DNA of 64,000 bases from Flagellimonas meishanensis (GCF_019880545.1 NZ_JAINVW010000002.1:124001-188000); one strand, 5' to 3'. Positions 24,942-33,686 are shown, numbered from the stretch's first letter. Translations and numbers: made by a program. The notes: generated by a model not told the origin, from the letters alone.

Positions 24942-24998
24942 AGTTCCAAATTGGCCCGTAACCGTTGAAGTTGATTATCAATTTTTTATATTGGTCCC

Positions 24999-26279
24999 AT
25001 GAAGGAAGACTTGCTCCAATTTATTTGGGGGCAAAACAAGCTTCATGGAAGACAACTTACCTCAACTGCCAAGGAAGCCCTATTTGTTAAGGCCCCGGGG
25101 ACTCCAAACCCCTATGCCGGTCCCGATTTTTTCAATGCACAGGTTGAGATTGGGGGCCAGTTGTGGGCGGGCAACATTGAAATCCATTTAAGATCATCGG
25201 ATTGGTATGCCCATAACCATGAAAAGGACCCGCATTATGACAATGTCATCCTGCACGTAGTTTGGGAAGATGACGTTTCCGTATTCAGAAAGGATGGCTC
25301 GCCAATCCCTACATTGGAGTTGAAGCAGCATGTTCCCGAATCTACGTTGACAAAATATCAGCAACTCCTCCAAAATCCAAGGACCACATTTATAAACTGT
25401 GAGAAGAATTTTTCTCAAATAGACGCCTTTTTGGTAAATCAGTGGTTTCATCGTCTGTATGTGGAACGATTGGAAAAGAAATCCCTCGTAATTCAAGACC
25501 ATTTGAAAAGGACCAATAAGGATTGGGAGGCCGTCTTGTTTGCCATGCTGCTCAAGAATTTTGGATCTACCATAAATGGGGAATTTTTCATGTCCAGGGC
25601 CATGCAGCTTGATTTCTCCATTATCAGAAAGACCCGAAATGACCTTAACATGTTGGAAAGCCTCTTATTTGGCTATTTTGGACTATTGCCGGATTTAGAC
25701 TGCACAGATTCCTATTATTTAATGTTGAAAAAAGAATATAAATATCTATCACAAAAGTTTGATTTGTCCACTGCCATGGAGGTTCCCAAATTCTATGGCC
25801 TGCGCCCCTCGGGCTTTCCAACCATTCGCATGTCGCAATTGGCGAATCTTTATCATAAACAAGACGGGCTATTTGCAGCGCTGATGGAACTAAAGGATCT
25901 TGATGCCCTTGATGCTTTGTTGGATCAATCGACCACAAACTATTGGCAAAACCATTACACCTTTGGTAAAACCTCTCGCAGGAGCGTGAAAAAAGTTTCG
26001 AAAGCGTTTAAAGATCTATTGATCATAAATACTTTGATCCCACTGCGGTTTTGTTACAACAACCATTTGGGAAGACCCCAGAGCGATCAGCTTATCGATT
26101 GGATTGAGGAACTGGAGGCAGAACGGAACTCCATTGTGAATGGATTTAAAAATTTGGGAGCCACGGCAAAGAACGCACTCGAGAGTCAGTCCCAAGTGCA
26201 ACTGTACAATAACTACTGTTCAAAAAATAAATGTTTGCAATGTACTTTGGGCGCACATTTATTGAATAGAAATATATAA
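24999..26279 (+). CDS. DUF2851 family protein
   Basis: 426-aa conserved Bacteroidota protein of unknown function. Family landmarks: 'MKEDLLQFIWGQNKLHGRQL', 'APGTPNPYAGPDFFNAQVEIGG', 'GNIEIHLRSSDWYAHNHEKDPHYDNVILHVVWEDD' and a C-terminal Cys-rich finish 'NNYCSKNKCLQCTLGAHLL' with four cysteines that could bind a metal or cluster. The acidic/His strand 'IEIHLRSSDWYAH' resembles a nuclease-like core, but this is speculative. It is followed by PspC and a K+ channel gene on the same strand, 8 and 2 bases apart, so the three are probably an operon. Confidence 0.88.
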   Translation: MKEDLLQFIWGQNKLHGRQLTSTAKEALFVKAPGTPNPYAGPDFFNAQVEIGGQLWAGNIEIHLRSSDWYAHNHEKDPHYDNVILHVVWEDDVSVFRKDGSPIPTLELKQHVPESTLTKYQQLLQNPRTTFINCEKNFSQIDAFLVNQWFHRLYVERLEKKSLVIQDHLKRTNKDWEAVLFAMLLKNFGSTINGEFFMSRAMQLDFSIIRKTRNDLNMLESLLFGYFGLLPDLDCTDSYYLMLKKEYKYLSQKFDLSTAMEVPKFYGLRPSGFPTIRMSQLANLYHKQDGLFAALMELKDLDALDALLDQSTTNYWQNHYTFGKTSRRSVKKVSKAFKDLLIINTLIPLRFCYNNHLGRPQSDQLIDWIEELEAERNSIVNGFKNLGATAKNALESQSQVQLYNNYCSKNKCLQCTLGAHLLNRNI

Positions 26280-26287
26280 TTTTAGCC

Positions 26288-26515
26288 ATGGCTTTATTTT
26301 ACGAAACGCTGTACTACTTTCAAAAAAGGGGCTTTGAGGTCTGCCGGCGCATAGCCGAACGTTTGGGTATTCGGGCAAGGGTGGTGCGCACTACCTTTAT
26401 CTATTTGACCTTCGTTACCCTGGGCTTTGGTTTTGCCCTATATCTGTTCATCGCCTTTTGGCTGCGTATCAAGGATTTGGTATACACAAAGAGAACTTCA
26501 GTTTTTGACCTGTAA
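26288..26515 (+). CDS. PspC domain-containing small membrane protein
   Basis: 75 aa. 'GFEVCRRIAERLGIRARVVRTTFIYLTFVTLGFGFALYLFIAFWLRIKD' matches the PspC domain: a short helix-turn segment followed by one or two transmembrane helices. PspC proteins sense membrane stress in enterics; here no PspA/B/F is nearby, so the role is unknown. It lies 8 bases after DUF2851 and 2 bases before the channel gene. Confidence 0.85.
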   Translation: MALFYETLYYFQKRGFEVCRRIAERLGIRARVVRTTFIYLTFVTLGFGFALYLFIAFWLRIKDLVYTKRTSVFDL

Positions 26516-26517
26516 CT

Positions 26518-27525
26518 ATGATTAGACTTTTACGTTCCAAAATACTGTTGGCCCTATCATTGATGGTCTTGGTGCTCACGTTCGGGGTCCTGGGATACAA
26601 ATTTATCTCCGGTTTTACCTGGATAGAGGCCATTTACATGACAATCATCACGGTGACCACTGTGGGCTTTGCCGAGGTGAGGCCATTGGATGCGGATGCA
26701 AAGATTTTTACCGTATTTTTAATCGTAACCAGTGTTTTTATCTTTGGTTTTGCCATCTCCGTGATCACCGAATATATTTTGGGAAGAAATTCGTTGGAAC
26801 TTTTAAAAAAGAAAAAAGTGAAAAAGCAGATAGACAGTCTTTCAAACCACGTAGTGGTTTGTGGTTTTGGCAGAAATGGCATGCAGGCCGCCGAAAAATT
26901 GATGGCCTACAAGAAACCGTTCGTAGTCGTTGAAAAGGATAGGGAAATTGTGGACCGCTACGGGGAGGATATCTTGTTCGTTGAAGGCGATGCCAATGAA
27001 GATGAGACCTTGCTTCAGGCCGGTATTGAACGGGCGCAGTACCTGATTACCGCCGTACCCGACGATGCTGCCAACCTTTTCATAGTCCTGTCCGCCCGTC
27101 AGCTCAACAAAGATCTCTTTATTATCAGTAGGGCTTCCCAGATTACCTCCCTCAAGAAATTAGAATTTGCCGGTGCAAACAAGGTCATTATGCCCGATAA
27201 AATTGGTGGCGACCACATGGCCTCTTTGGTGGTCATGCCCGATCTGATAACTTTTATGGATAAATTGTCCATGGAGGGGGAGCATACCACCAATTTGGAA
27301 GAAGTGGAAATAGAGGATTTTACCGATCAAATAGATTGCAGTTCACTGAGAGATCTGGATCTAAGAAGAAAAACAGGATGTACCATAATTGGATATATTG
27401 ATCCCAACGGGAAGTATATAATCAATCCCGAAGCTGACCTTAAGCTGGAACCCAAAGGAAAGGTAATTGTCCTTGGAAGGCCGGAACAGATACAAAAACT
27501 GAACGATATGTTCCACATTGGATAG
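26518..27525 (+). CDS. Potassium channel with TrkA-N/TrkA-C regulatory domains
   Basis: 335 aa. Two transmembrane helices flank a pore loop with selectivity filter 'TVTTVGFAEVRPLD' (TVGF, not TVGYG) near residue 45. A cytosolic RCK/TrkA-N Rossmann domain follows ('VVVCGFGRNGMQAAEKL', 'VEKDREIVDRYGEDILFVEGDANEDETL'), then a TrkA-C domain at ~250-335. MthK/Kch-like architecture; gating by NAD(H), nucleotides or ions is inferred from the fold. Phe in the filter is common in prokaryotic channels of this type. Probably co-transcribed with PspC and DUF2851. Confidence 0.93.
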   Translation: MIRLLRSKILLALSLMVLVLTFGVLGYKFISGFTWIEAIYMTIITVTTVGFAEVRPLDADAKIFTVFLIVTSVFIFGFAISVITEYILGRNSLELLKKKKVKKQIDSLSNHVVVCGFGRNGMQAAEKLMAYKKPFVVVEKDREIVDRYGEDILFVEGDANEDETLLQAGIERAQYLITAVPDDAANLFIVLSARQLNKDLFIISRASQITSLKKLEFAGANKVIMPDKIGGDHMASLVVMPDLITFMDKLSMEGEHTTNLEEVEIEDFTDQIDCSSLRDLDLRRKTGCTIIGYIDPNGKYIINPEADLKLEPKGKVIVLGRPEQIQKLNDMFHIG

Positions 27526-27610
27526 GTGGCACCATCGGCTCATCAAGAAAAGGTAATACATAAATTGTATCCATTTATACATCCTCAGTGACCATTTGTG
27601 CAAAGACAGT

Positions 27611-27639
27611 TTTGGAAAAAAATCATAGTCCTAGTTTTG
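27611..27639 (+). promoter_or_regulatory. Possible promoter of the alanine symporter
   Basis: TTTG (27611-27614) and TAGTTTTG (27632-27639) are 17 nt apart, slightly short of the usual 19-20. This would give a leader of about 125 nt. The rest of the 247-nt spacer shows no other clear signal. Confidence 0.3.
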
Positions 27640-27772
27640 CGCCCTCATATCAAAAAACGGACAGTTTCATTTAAACTATTGCCACGTCTATTTTAAGGTA
27701 CAATTTGATTGGGTTAATAATTTTTAGGATATTGTCGGGATTATAAAAAAATAATATAACAAAACAACCATT

Positions 27773-29395
27773 ATGAAGCAGCGACTTCTTTTAATTTTCA
27801 CCTTGTTTTTACCACTGATTGGTTTTACCCAAGAAGCAGCCGAAAAAGGGCTTGATGAACGGGTAAATGATGCATTTATGCCGATAGCGGTATGGTGGGA
27901 AGGATTCATTTTGACAGCCATACCCATTGGAGGGTTCAACATACCCATTGTACTTATCCTATTGGTATTCGGCGCAACGTTCTTCACATTTTATTTTAAG
28001 TTTCCAAACATTTTAAAGTTTCCATTGGCCATTAGCGTTGTACGCGGAAAATATGAGGAAGTTGAAAAGTATGGTCTGGAAAAAGTAGAGCTCCACATGA
28101 CAGATGATGGTGACATCCCGGATACCATACGGGATGAGAGTGAGGAAGGAGAGGTAAGCCATTTTCAAGCTTTGGCCACCGCCGTTTCTGGTACCGTGGG
28201 TCTTGGAAACATAGCAGGTGTGGCCGTTGCAATTGCCTTGGGCGGACCTGGAGCCACTTTTTGGATGATTGTGTGCGGGTTGATAGGAATGTCCACCAAG
28301 TTTGTGGAATGTACCCTGGGTGTGAAATACCGTGATGTTGACAAAAATGGGGTGGTGCATGGTGGTCCCATGTATTATCTCTCAAAAGGACTGGAAACCA
28401 AAGGATTAAAAGGCTTAGGGAAGGTGCTGGCCGTATTATTTGCGGTGCTCTGTGTAGGGGCCTCTTTTGGAGGTGGAAATGCATTTCAGTCCAATCAGGC
28501 AGCGGTACAGTTGTCCACAATGTTCAATCTTGAAGGTGGTGCCGTAGGTGTCATCATAGGTATTGTTCTTTCCATTTTGGTTGGTATAGTCATTATTGGT
28601 GGTATCAAGAAAATAGCAAGTGTTACCGAAAAGATTGTTCCTTTTATGGCGGTAATCTATGTAATAGCCTCGTTGGTGATCATTTTTGCCAATATCAAGT
28701 ATTTGGGTGATGCCGTTTCAATGATTTTTGCCGGAGCATTCACTCCAGAGGCAGGTTTGGGCGGTATATTGGGTGTTATAATTGTAGGTTTCCAAAGGGC
28801 AGCGTTTTCCAATGAGGCCGGAGCTGGTTCCGCATCCATTGCCCACTCTGCGGTTAAGACCAAATATGCAGCTTCAGAAGGACTGGTTGCGCTCATGGAG
28901 CCGTTTATAGATACTGTGGTAATCTGCACGATGACTGCATTGGTCATTATTTTCTTCAATATGGATGCTGGTGCCTTTGATTATGGAAATGCCGTTGGAA
29001 GCACTGTATTGATAAACGAATCGGGAGCTTATGTAGGCGGTGTTGATTTGACATCGATGGCCTATGACTCGGTTATACCCGGATTCAGATATGTGCTTAC
29101 CATTGCGATTGTTCTCTTCGCATTTTCCACCATGATTTCTTGGTCTTATTATGGACTCCAGTCATGGAAGTATCTTTTTGGAAGGGGAAAAACAGCGGAT
29201 ATGCTTTACAAAATATTGTTCCTTGTTTTTGTGGTTGTTGGTGCTGCTGCCACTTTGGACGCCGTGATCAAATTTTCCGACGCTATGATTTTGGCCCTCG
29301 TGTTTCCTAATATGGTGGGATTATTGATTCTTTTCCCGAAGGTTAAAGAGGAGCTTAAAAGATATACCAAAGCCATTAATAAGGTATACAACTAA
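27773..29395 (+). CDS. Alanine:cation symporter (AGCS family)
   Basis: 540-aa sodium/proton-coupled alanine or glycine importer. The AGCS signature is 'VGFQRAAFSNEAGAGSASIAHSA' near residue 345; 'SGTVGLGNIAGVAVAIALGGPGATFWM' near residue 140 is the substrate-binding helix pair, and 'GVKYRDVDKNGVVHGGPMYY' a conserved loop. About 10-11 hydrophobic helices. Unusually, residues 1-20 (MKQRLLLIFTLFLPLIGFTQ) look like a cleavable signal peptide ahead of a short periplasmic segment. Stands alone. Confidence 0.93.
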   Translation: MKQRLLLIFTLFLPLIGFTQEAAEKGLDERVNDAFMPIAVWWEGFILTAIPIGGFNIPIVLILLVFGATFFTFYFKFPNILKFPLAISVVRGKYEEVEKYGLEKVELHMTDDGDIPDTIRDESEEGEVSHFQALATAVSGTVGLGNIAGVAVAIALGGPGATFWMIVCGLIGMSTKFVECTLGVKYRDVDKNGVVHGGPMYYLSKGLETKGLKGLGKVLAVLFAVLCVGASFGGGNAFQSNQAAVQLSTMFNLEGGAVGVIIGIVLSILVGIVIIGGIKKIASVTEKIVPFMAVIYVIASLVIIFANIKYLGDAVSMIFAGAFTPEAGLGGILGVIIVGFQRAAFSNEAGAGSASIAHSAVKTKYAASEGLVALMEPFIDTVVICTMTALVIIFFNMDAGAFDYGNAVGSTVLINESGAYVGGVDLTSMAYDSVIPGFRYVLTIAIVLFAFSTMISWSYYGLQSWKYLFGRGKTADMLYKILFLVFVVVGAAATLDAVIKFSDAMILALVFPNMVGLLILFPKVKEELKRYTKAINKVYN

Positions 29396-29415
29396 TCCTT
29401 AAAAAGTTCAACAGA

Positions 29416-30270
29416 TTGAAATCCCACTTCAAATTCAATAAACAGGAACGAAGTGGGATTTTCTTTTTATTGTTTATCATCGTCGTTCTGCAAGGGGTAT
29501 ACTATTATGTAAAGACCCAACCCAATCAAAAGGAATCCAATCTGGTGTTGAACACCTTCGAGCAGGCCAAATTGGATAGCCTAAAGAATAATGTTCAAAA
29601 GGATACGACAAAGATTTTTCCTTTCAATGCAAATTACCTTACCGATTACCGGGGATATGTATTGGGAATGTCCACAGAACAAATTGACAGGCTTCTTGCC
29701 TATAGAAAACAGAACAATTATGTCAACTCTGTGGAAGAGTTTCAGCGCATAACCCAGGTACCCGATTCCACGCTTTCCAAATTGCGTCCCTATCTTAAGT
29801 TTCCTCAATGGACTGACCCCCAGCGTTCATGGCAAAAAGGGAAATCATCGTTATCTAAAGCTATTGTGGTGGATAAAAAAGATCTCAATAAGGTTTCGGC
29901 CGAGGAACTGACCACAATAAATGGTATCGGAGAGGTACTGTCCCAAAGAATTGTAAAATTTAGGGATAGGTTAGGTGGTTTCATTGTCAACGAGCAATTG
30001 TATGATGTTTATGGATTGGAACCAGAGGTGGTACAGCGTGTCCTGCATCATTTTGATGTGATGGAAACCCCGACCGTTGAAAAGATAAACATCAACAAAG
30101 CCTCCGAGGGACAACTATCCCGTTTGGTTTACATAAACAAAGAATTGGCACGGCAGATAATCGTCACCAGAGACAGTAAGGGCGGCTTTATTTCGTTGGA
30201 TGAATTGGGCCAGGTCCCAAATTTTCCAACTGATAGGATTGAGAGAATTAAGTTATATTTGCAGTTGTAA
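29416..30270 (+). CDS. Helix-hairpin-helix (ComEA-like) membrane protein
   Basis: 284 aa. One N-terminal membrane anchor ('[20 protein letters not shown]'), then three HhH-type units: '[31 protein letters not shown]' (~75-105), '[33 protein letters not shown]' (~157-190) and '[25 protein letters not shown]' (~225-250). Such proteins contact DNA in competence (ComEA), but in flavobacteria the role is not established. Translation appears to start at TTG 29416 since no ATG is in place. Its 3' end contains the promoter of the next gene. Confidence 0.85.
   Translation: MKSHFKFNKQERSGIFFLLFIIVVLQGVYYYVKTQPNQKESNLVLNTFEQAKLDSLKNNVQKDTTKIFPFNANYLTDYRGYVLGMSTEQIDRLLAYRKQNNYVNSVEEFQRITQVPDSTLSKLRPYLKFPQWTDPQRSWQKGKSSLSKAIVVDKKDLNKVSAEELTTINGIGEVLSQRIVKFRDRLGGFIVNEQLYDVYGLEPEVVQRVLHHFDVMETPTVEKININKASEGQLSRLVYINKELARQIIVTRDSKGGFISLDELGQVPNFPTDRIERIKLYLQL
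30254..30261 (+). promoter_or_regulatory. -7 element of acyl-CoA dehydrogenase gene
   Basis: TATATTTG, a perfect TAnnTTTG, within the last codons of the upstream gene and 54 nt before ATG 30308. No well-placed TTTG partner. Confidence 0.5.
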
Positions 30271-30307
30271 AAAAATTGCGTTGATGATTACCGATACCTT
30301 GTCCAAA

Positions 30308-31447
30308 ATGAATTTTGATTATTCGGAAACCCAAAAAATGGTTGCCGAATCCGCGCGTGAGTTTGCCAGGCAATATATTCTTCCCCATGTCATGGAATGG
30401 GACGAGTCCCAGACTTTTCCCGTTGAGGTTTTTAAAAAAGCCGGTGAACTTGGTTTTATGGGTGTTTTGGTCCCTGAGGAACTTGGAGGCTCGGGCTTGG
30501 GATATCACGAGTACATCGCCATCTTGGAAGAAATCTCCAAGGTGGACCCTGCCATAGGTCTCTCCGTAGCGGCACACAATTCCCTTTGCACCAATCATAT
30601 TCTTTCATTTGGGAATGAGGATCAAAAACAAAGGTGGATACCAAAATTGGCCTCTGCCGAGTGGTTGGGAGCTTGGGGGCTTACCGAACACAATACCGGT
30701 TCCGATGCGGGTGGAATGAATACAACGGCCGTAAAGGATGGGGACTTTTGGATTTTGAACGGCGCAAAAAACTTCATAACACACGGAAAAAGTGGAGATA
30801 TAGCCGTAGTGATAGCCCGGACTGGTGAGAAAGGCGACAGCCATGGGATGACGGCCTTTGCTGTTGAAAAGGGCACGCCCGGATTCACTAGTGGAAAAAA
30901 GGAGGACAAACTGGGCATGCGCGCCAGTGAAACGGCAGAGTTGATATTTTCGGATTGCAGGATTCCCGATGAAAACCGATTGGGTGAAATTGGTGATGGA
31001 TTTGTCCAATCGATGAAAATATTGGATGGCGGACGGATTTCAATAGGTGCACTATCGCTTGGGGTGGCCAAGGGGGCGTATGAAGCTGCACTAAAGTATT
31101 CCAAGGAAAGGGTGCAGTTTGGGAAACCAATAAGCGAGTTCCAGGGCATATCCTTTAAACTGGCGGACATGGCCACAGAGATAGAAGCGTCCGAACTGTT
31201 GTTGCACAAGGCCGCCTTCCTAAAAAACGAGGGCAGGCCCATGACCAAATTGAGTGCCATGTGCAAAATGTTCGCTTCCGAAGTGTGCGTGAAAATTGCC
31301 AATGATGCCGTCCAGATTCATGGTGGCTATGGATATACCAAGGACTTTCCAGTGGAGAAATTCTACCGGGATGCCAAACTCTGTACTATAGGTGAGGGGA
31401 CCACAGAGATTCAAAAAGTGGTAATCTCAAGAAAAATTTTAAAGTAA
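30308..31447 (+). CDS. Acyl-CoA dehydrogenase
   Basis: FAD-dependent alpha,beta-dehydrogenation of an acyl-CoA, short/medium-chain type. 379 aa. '[21 protein letters not shown]' is signature 1, 'GAKNFITHG' and '[13 protein letters not shown]' the FAD and substrate contacts; '[44 protein letters not shown]' contains signature 2 and the catalytic base Glu in 'GEGTTEIQ'. [11 protein letters not shown] at 30308 is the family start; ATG 30284 (MITDTLSK added) is possible. Chain-length preference cannot be read. Confidence 0.93.
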   Translation: MNFDYSETQKMVAESAREFARQYILPHVMEWDESQTFPVEVFKKAGELGFMGVLVPEELGGSGLGYHEYIAILEEISKVDPAIGLSVAAHNSLCTNHILSFGNEDQKQRWIPKLASAEWLGAWGLTEHNTGSDAGGMNTTAVKDGDFWILNGAKNFITHGKSGDIAVVIARTGEKGDSHGMTAFAVEKGTPGFTSGKKEDKLGMRASETAELIFSDCRIPDENRLGEIGDGFVQSMKILDGGRISIGALSLGVAKGAYEAALKYSKERVQFGKPISEFQGISFKLADMATEIEASELLLHKAAFLKNEGRPMTKLSAMCKMFASEVCVKIANDAVQIHGGYGYTKDFPVEKFYRDAKLCTIGEGTTEIQKVVISRKILK

Positions 31448-31480
31448 TTTGCACCGTAAATATTATTAAATGTATATTTG
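31448..31480 (+). promoter_or_regulatory. rpsU promoter
   Basis: TTTG (31448-31451), 21-nt spacer, TATATTTG (31473-31480). Start of transcription expected near 31487, leaving a leader of about 30 nt that contains the AAGGAGG element. Confidence 0.75.
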
Positions 31481-31500
31481 CGCTCCAAAAATCTAAAAGA

Positions 31501-31507
31501 AAGGAGG
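31501..31507 (+). promoter_or_regulatory. Strong Shine-Dalgarno of rpsU
   Basis: AAGGAGG, complementary to the 16S 3' end, 9 nt before the rpsU ATG. Neighbouring genes (tuf, rplK, rplA) have A-rich leaders without any such element. In Flavobacterium johnsoniae, bS21 helps sequester the anti-SD, and rpsU with its strong SD is translated by bS21-deficient ribosomes, forming autoregulation. Confidence 0.85.
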
Positions 31508-31516
31508 TTGTTGCCC

Positions 31517-31711
31517 ATGTTAATAATACCTGTAAAAGAAGGAGAAAACATCGATAGAGCTTTAAAACGTTTCAAGCGCAAGTTTGACAGAACAGGCACC
31601 ATGCGTCGATTGAGAAGCAAACAGCAGTTTACCAAACCTTCTGTGGAACGAAGAGCTGAAATTCAAAAAGCTCAGTACATACAAAGTTTGAGGGACAAGG
31701 AAGAAATCTAA
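31517..31711 (+). CDS. rpsU: 30S ribosomal protein bS21
   Basis: 64-aa small-subunit protein near the anti-SD end of 16S rRNA. 'MLIIPVKEGENIDRALKRFKRKFDRTGTMRRLR' is the family core, followed by a basic C-terminal helix. The frame opens at 31478, but that portion spans the promoter and SD, so ATG 31517 is chosen on both homology and the ribosome-binding site. Likely regulated by bS21 levels through its SD. Followed by a weak terminator and xerC. Confidence 0.97.
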   Translation: MLIIPVKEGENIDRALKRFKRKFDRTGTMRRLRSKQQFTKPSVERRAEIQKAQYIQSLRDKEEI

Positions 31712-31736
31712 AAGCTTGTACCTTATGCCATATTTG

Positions 31737-31772
31737 ATCCCATTGTGATTTTCATGATGGGATTTTTCTTTT
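31737..31772 (+). terminator. Terminator after rpsU
   Basis: ATCCCAT (31737-31743) pairs with ATGGGAT (31757-31763), extended imperfectly inwards, followed by TTTTCTTTTT. Confidence 0.7.
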
Positions 31773-31811
31773 TATGATCTTGGGACCATCAAATTTGGCT
31801 AATTTTGAATT

Positions 31812-32702
31812 GTGTCCCTGTCCGCTTTCATATCGTACCTGAAGTTCGAGAAAAATTACTCCAAGCATACCATTGCTGCTTACGAAAGGGACATCAATGA
31901 GTTTTCAAGCTTTTGCAAAGCCCGGTTTGAAATGGAGTCCATTGAGCAAATGGAGTATGGCATCATTCGAAGTTGGATAGTGGCCCTTGTGGATTCCAAG
32001 GTTACCAACAGAACCGTGAACAGAAAAATATCCTCATTGCGGTCATACTATCGTTTTTTGCAGAAGATTGGCCAGATCAAGGCATCACCTTTGGTAAAGC
32101 ACAGGGCCTTGAAGACCAAAAAAAGGGTTGAGGTACCATTTTCTGAAATGGAGATGGAGCAAGTGTTGTCCGAAATACCCTTTGCAGATGATTTTGAAGG
32201 GAAGCGCGATCAGCTGATGATAGAACTGCTATATACCACTGGCATGCGCAGGACGGAATTGGTGAATCTTAAGCTGACTGATTTTGATAGAGCGAACAAC
32301 ACCCTTAAGGTTCTGGGAAAAAGAAACAAGGAAAGAATACTGCCCCTGTTGCCAACCACGATCATAAAACTCAATAACTACCTGGAGCATCGCCGCCAGA
32401 CAGTGATAGATTCAGATCATGGATTTTTGTTCCTGACCAAGGAAGGATCTAAAATTTATGAAACACTTGTTTATCGCACCATAAATAAGTATTTTAGTTT
32501 AGTATCGCCAAAGGTAAAAAGGAGTCCCCATGTGTTAAGGCATACCTTTGCAACGCATTTATTGAACAGGGGTGCGGATTTGAATTCGGTCAAGGAATTA
32601 CTGGGTCATTCCAGCTTGGCTTCAACCCAGGTGTACACACACAGCAGTATTGCCGAATTGAAAAAAGTGCACTTGAAGGCCCATCCTAGGAACAAGGAAT
32701 AA
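31812..32702 (+). CDS. xerC: Tyrosine recombinase (XerC/XerD-like)
   Basis: 296-aa site-specific recombinase resolving chromosome dimers. N-terminal SAM-like domain 'FISYLKFEKNYSKHTIAAYERDINEFSSFC'; catalytic Arg in 'LLYTTGMRRTELVNLKLTDFD' near residue 145; beta-hairpin Lys in 'LGKRNKERILPL'; 'HVLRHTFATHLLNRGADLNSVKELLGHSSLASTQVYTHSS' supplies His/Arg, His and the nucleophilic Tyr near 275. GTG 31812 is the start, with no ATG in place. The context (rpsU, hpf, tRNA) is chromosomal housekeeping, so this is not a phage integrase. Xer subtype is by length and position. Confidence 0.9.
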   Translation: MSLSAFISYLKFEKNYSKHTIAAYERDINEFSSFCKARFEMESIEQMEYGIIRSWIVALVDSKVTNRTVNRKISSLRSYYRFLQKIGQIKASPLVKHRALKTKKRVEVPFSEMEMEQVLSEIPFADDFEGKRDQLMIELLYTTGMRRTELVNLKLTDFDRANNTLKVLGKRNKERILPLLPTTIIKLNNYLEHRRQTVIDSDHGFLFLTKEGSKIYETLVYRTINKYFSLVSPKVKRSPHVLRHTFATHLLNRGADLNSVKELLGHSSLASTQVYTHSSIAELKKVHLKAHPRNKE

Positions 32703-32764
32703 AGACTCCTTCTATGTTTAACCAAGCTGTCACTTGGGGGCAGCGCAAAAAAAAACGGTATTTT

Positions 32765-33067
32765 ATGAAAGTAAACGCACAATCGGTCAATTTTGTAGCT
32801 GATGGAAAACTTATTGACTTTATCCAAAAAAAGATGGATAAATTGGAACTGTTCTATGACAAGATCATAGGTGCTGACGTTTATTTGAAGGTGGACAACA
32901 CCAATGCAAAGGAAAATAAGATTGTAGAGATCATGGTTTTGGTGCCCCGTGATAAATTTATGGTGAAGAAACAGTGCAAATCCTTTGAGGAAGCAGTGGA
33001 TTCAGCATGCAGTTCCTTGGAGCGCCAATTGGTTAAAAAGAAAGAAAAACAAAGGGAGAGTGCTTGA
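32765..33067 (+). CDS. hpf: Ribosome hibernation-promoting factor, short form
   Basis: 100-aa HPF/YfiA-family protein that binds the 30S decoding site and stabilises idle ribosomes. 'MKVNAQSVNFVADGKLIDFIQKKMDKLELFYDKIIGADVYLKV' is the beta-alpha-beta start; the basic C-terminal helix 'SSLERQLVKKKEKQR' contacts rRNA. There is no long-HPF C-terminal dimer domain. ATG 32765 is used, not the in-frame one at 32714. Located between xerC and the tRNA-tuf operon. Confidence 0.92.
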   Translation: MKVNAQSVNFVADGKLIDFIQKKMDKLELFYDKIIGADVYLKVDNTNAKENKIVEIMVLVPRDKFMVKKQCKSFEEAVDSACSSLERQLVKKKEKQRESA

Positions 33068-33087
33068 TCAAAATTTTTGAAAATTTA

Positions 33088-33118
33088 TTTTGATTCAAAA
33101 AATAAATATATACATTTG
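33088..33118 (+). promoter_or_regulatory. Promoter of the tRNA-tuf operon
   Basis: TTTG (33088-33091), 19-nt spacer, TACATTTG (33111-33118): full Bacteroidota consensus. Expected start near 33123, i.e. at the base of the hairpin below. Confidence 0.88.
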
Positions 33119-33122
33119 CAGT

Positions 33123-33147
33123 CCGTTAGAAATAACGGGCTTTTTTT
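33123..33147 (+). terminator. Terminator-like hairpin at the 5' end of the tRNA-tuf transcript
   Basis: CCGTTA-GAAA-TAACGG (33123-33138), a perfect 6-bp stem with GNRA-type loop, then GC and seven Ts. It directly follows the predicted transcription start and precedes the first tRNA by 21 nt, so it is either an early attenuator or a 5' stabiliser/processing element. Confidence 0.6.
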
Positions 33148-33168
33148 ATGGTCAAAAGGCGGTAAAAT

Positions 33169-33242
33169 GCCGATATAGCTCAGTTGGCTAGAGCAGCTGA
33201 TTTGTAATCAGCAGGTCGTGGGTTCGAGTCCCTCTATCGGCT
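33169..33242 (+). tRNA. tRNA-Thr (anticodon TGT)
   Basis: 74 nt. Acceptor GCCGATA/TATCGGC, anticodon stem CTGAT/ATCAG around TTGTA with TGT, T-loop TTCGAGT. No encoded CCA. First gene of the cluster. Confidence 0.97.
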
Positions 33243-33266
33243 CGTAAGTTACTGAAAATTAAGGCT

Positions 33267-33349
33267 GGGGAGATACTCAAGCGGCCAACGAGGACAGACT
33301 GTAAATCTGTTGGTTTTCACCTTCGCAGGTTCGAATCCTGCTCTCCCCA
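33267..33349 (+). tRNA. tRNA-Tyr (anticodon GTA)
   Basis: 83 nt with the long variable arm expected of tRNA-Tyr. Acceptor GGGGAGA/TCTCCCC, discriminator A, anticodon GTA in CAGACTGTAAATCTG. No encoded CCA. Confidence 0.97.
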
Positions 33350-33425
33350 CACAATTAGTTGCACACGCAACGGGGATTATGTTTTTTTTGAAATATTGAG
33401 AACTTTGGGCTTAGCCCAAAAAAAT

Positions 33426-33498
33426 GCGGGAGTAGCTCAGTTGGTAGAGCGTCAGCCTTCCAAGCTGAATGTCGCCGGTTCGAACCCGGTCTCCCGCT
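33426..33498 (+). tRNA. tRNA-Gly (anticodon TCC)
   Basis: 73 nt. Acceptor GCGGGAG/CTCCCGC, anticodon TCC in CAGCCTTCCAAGCTG, T-loop TTCGAAC. No encoded CCA. Confidence 0.97.
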
Positions 33499-33509
33499 CT
33501 AAGACAATG

Positions 33510-33532
33510 CCATTCCTGCGAAGGCAGGAGTC
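33510..33532. repeat. Single REP-like unit between tRNA-Gly and tRNA-Thr
   Basis: CCATTCCTGCGAAGGCAG, then GAGTC: a 6-bp stem TCCTGC/GCAGGA around GAAG, the same type as the right end of the GIY-YIG element (18218-18242). A lone half-unit, slightly degenerate. Confidence 0.6.
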
Positions 33533-33566
33533 GCGACCGTTTCAGGTTGTAGATTCAACACTTTAC

Positions 33567-33638
33567 GCCGGTGTAGCTCAGGGGTAGAGCGTTTCCTTGG
33601 TAAGGAAGAGGTCACGGGTTCAAATCCCGTCATTGGCT
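33567..33638 (+). tRNA. tRNA-Thr (anticodon GGT)
   Basis: 72 nt. Acceptor GCCGGTG/CATTGGC with two G-T wobble pairs, anticodon GGT in TTTCCTTGGTAAGGAA, T-loop TTCAAAT. No encoded CCA. Confidence 0.95.
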
Positions 33639-33686
33639 CAAAACGATTTGTACACTAATATAAACTAAGATTAAAATTATTTTAAA

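Noticed and set aside
31812..32702. Phage or integrative-element integrase
   Set aside because: The recombinase is of chromosomal XerC/D length and lies between rpsU and hpf. The tRNA cluster nearby has no duplicated 3' end that would mark an attachment site.
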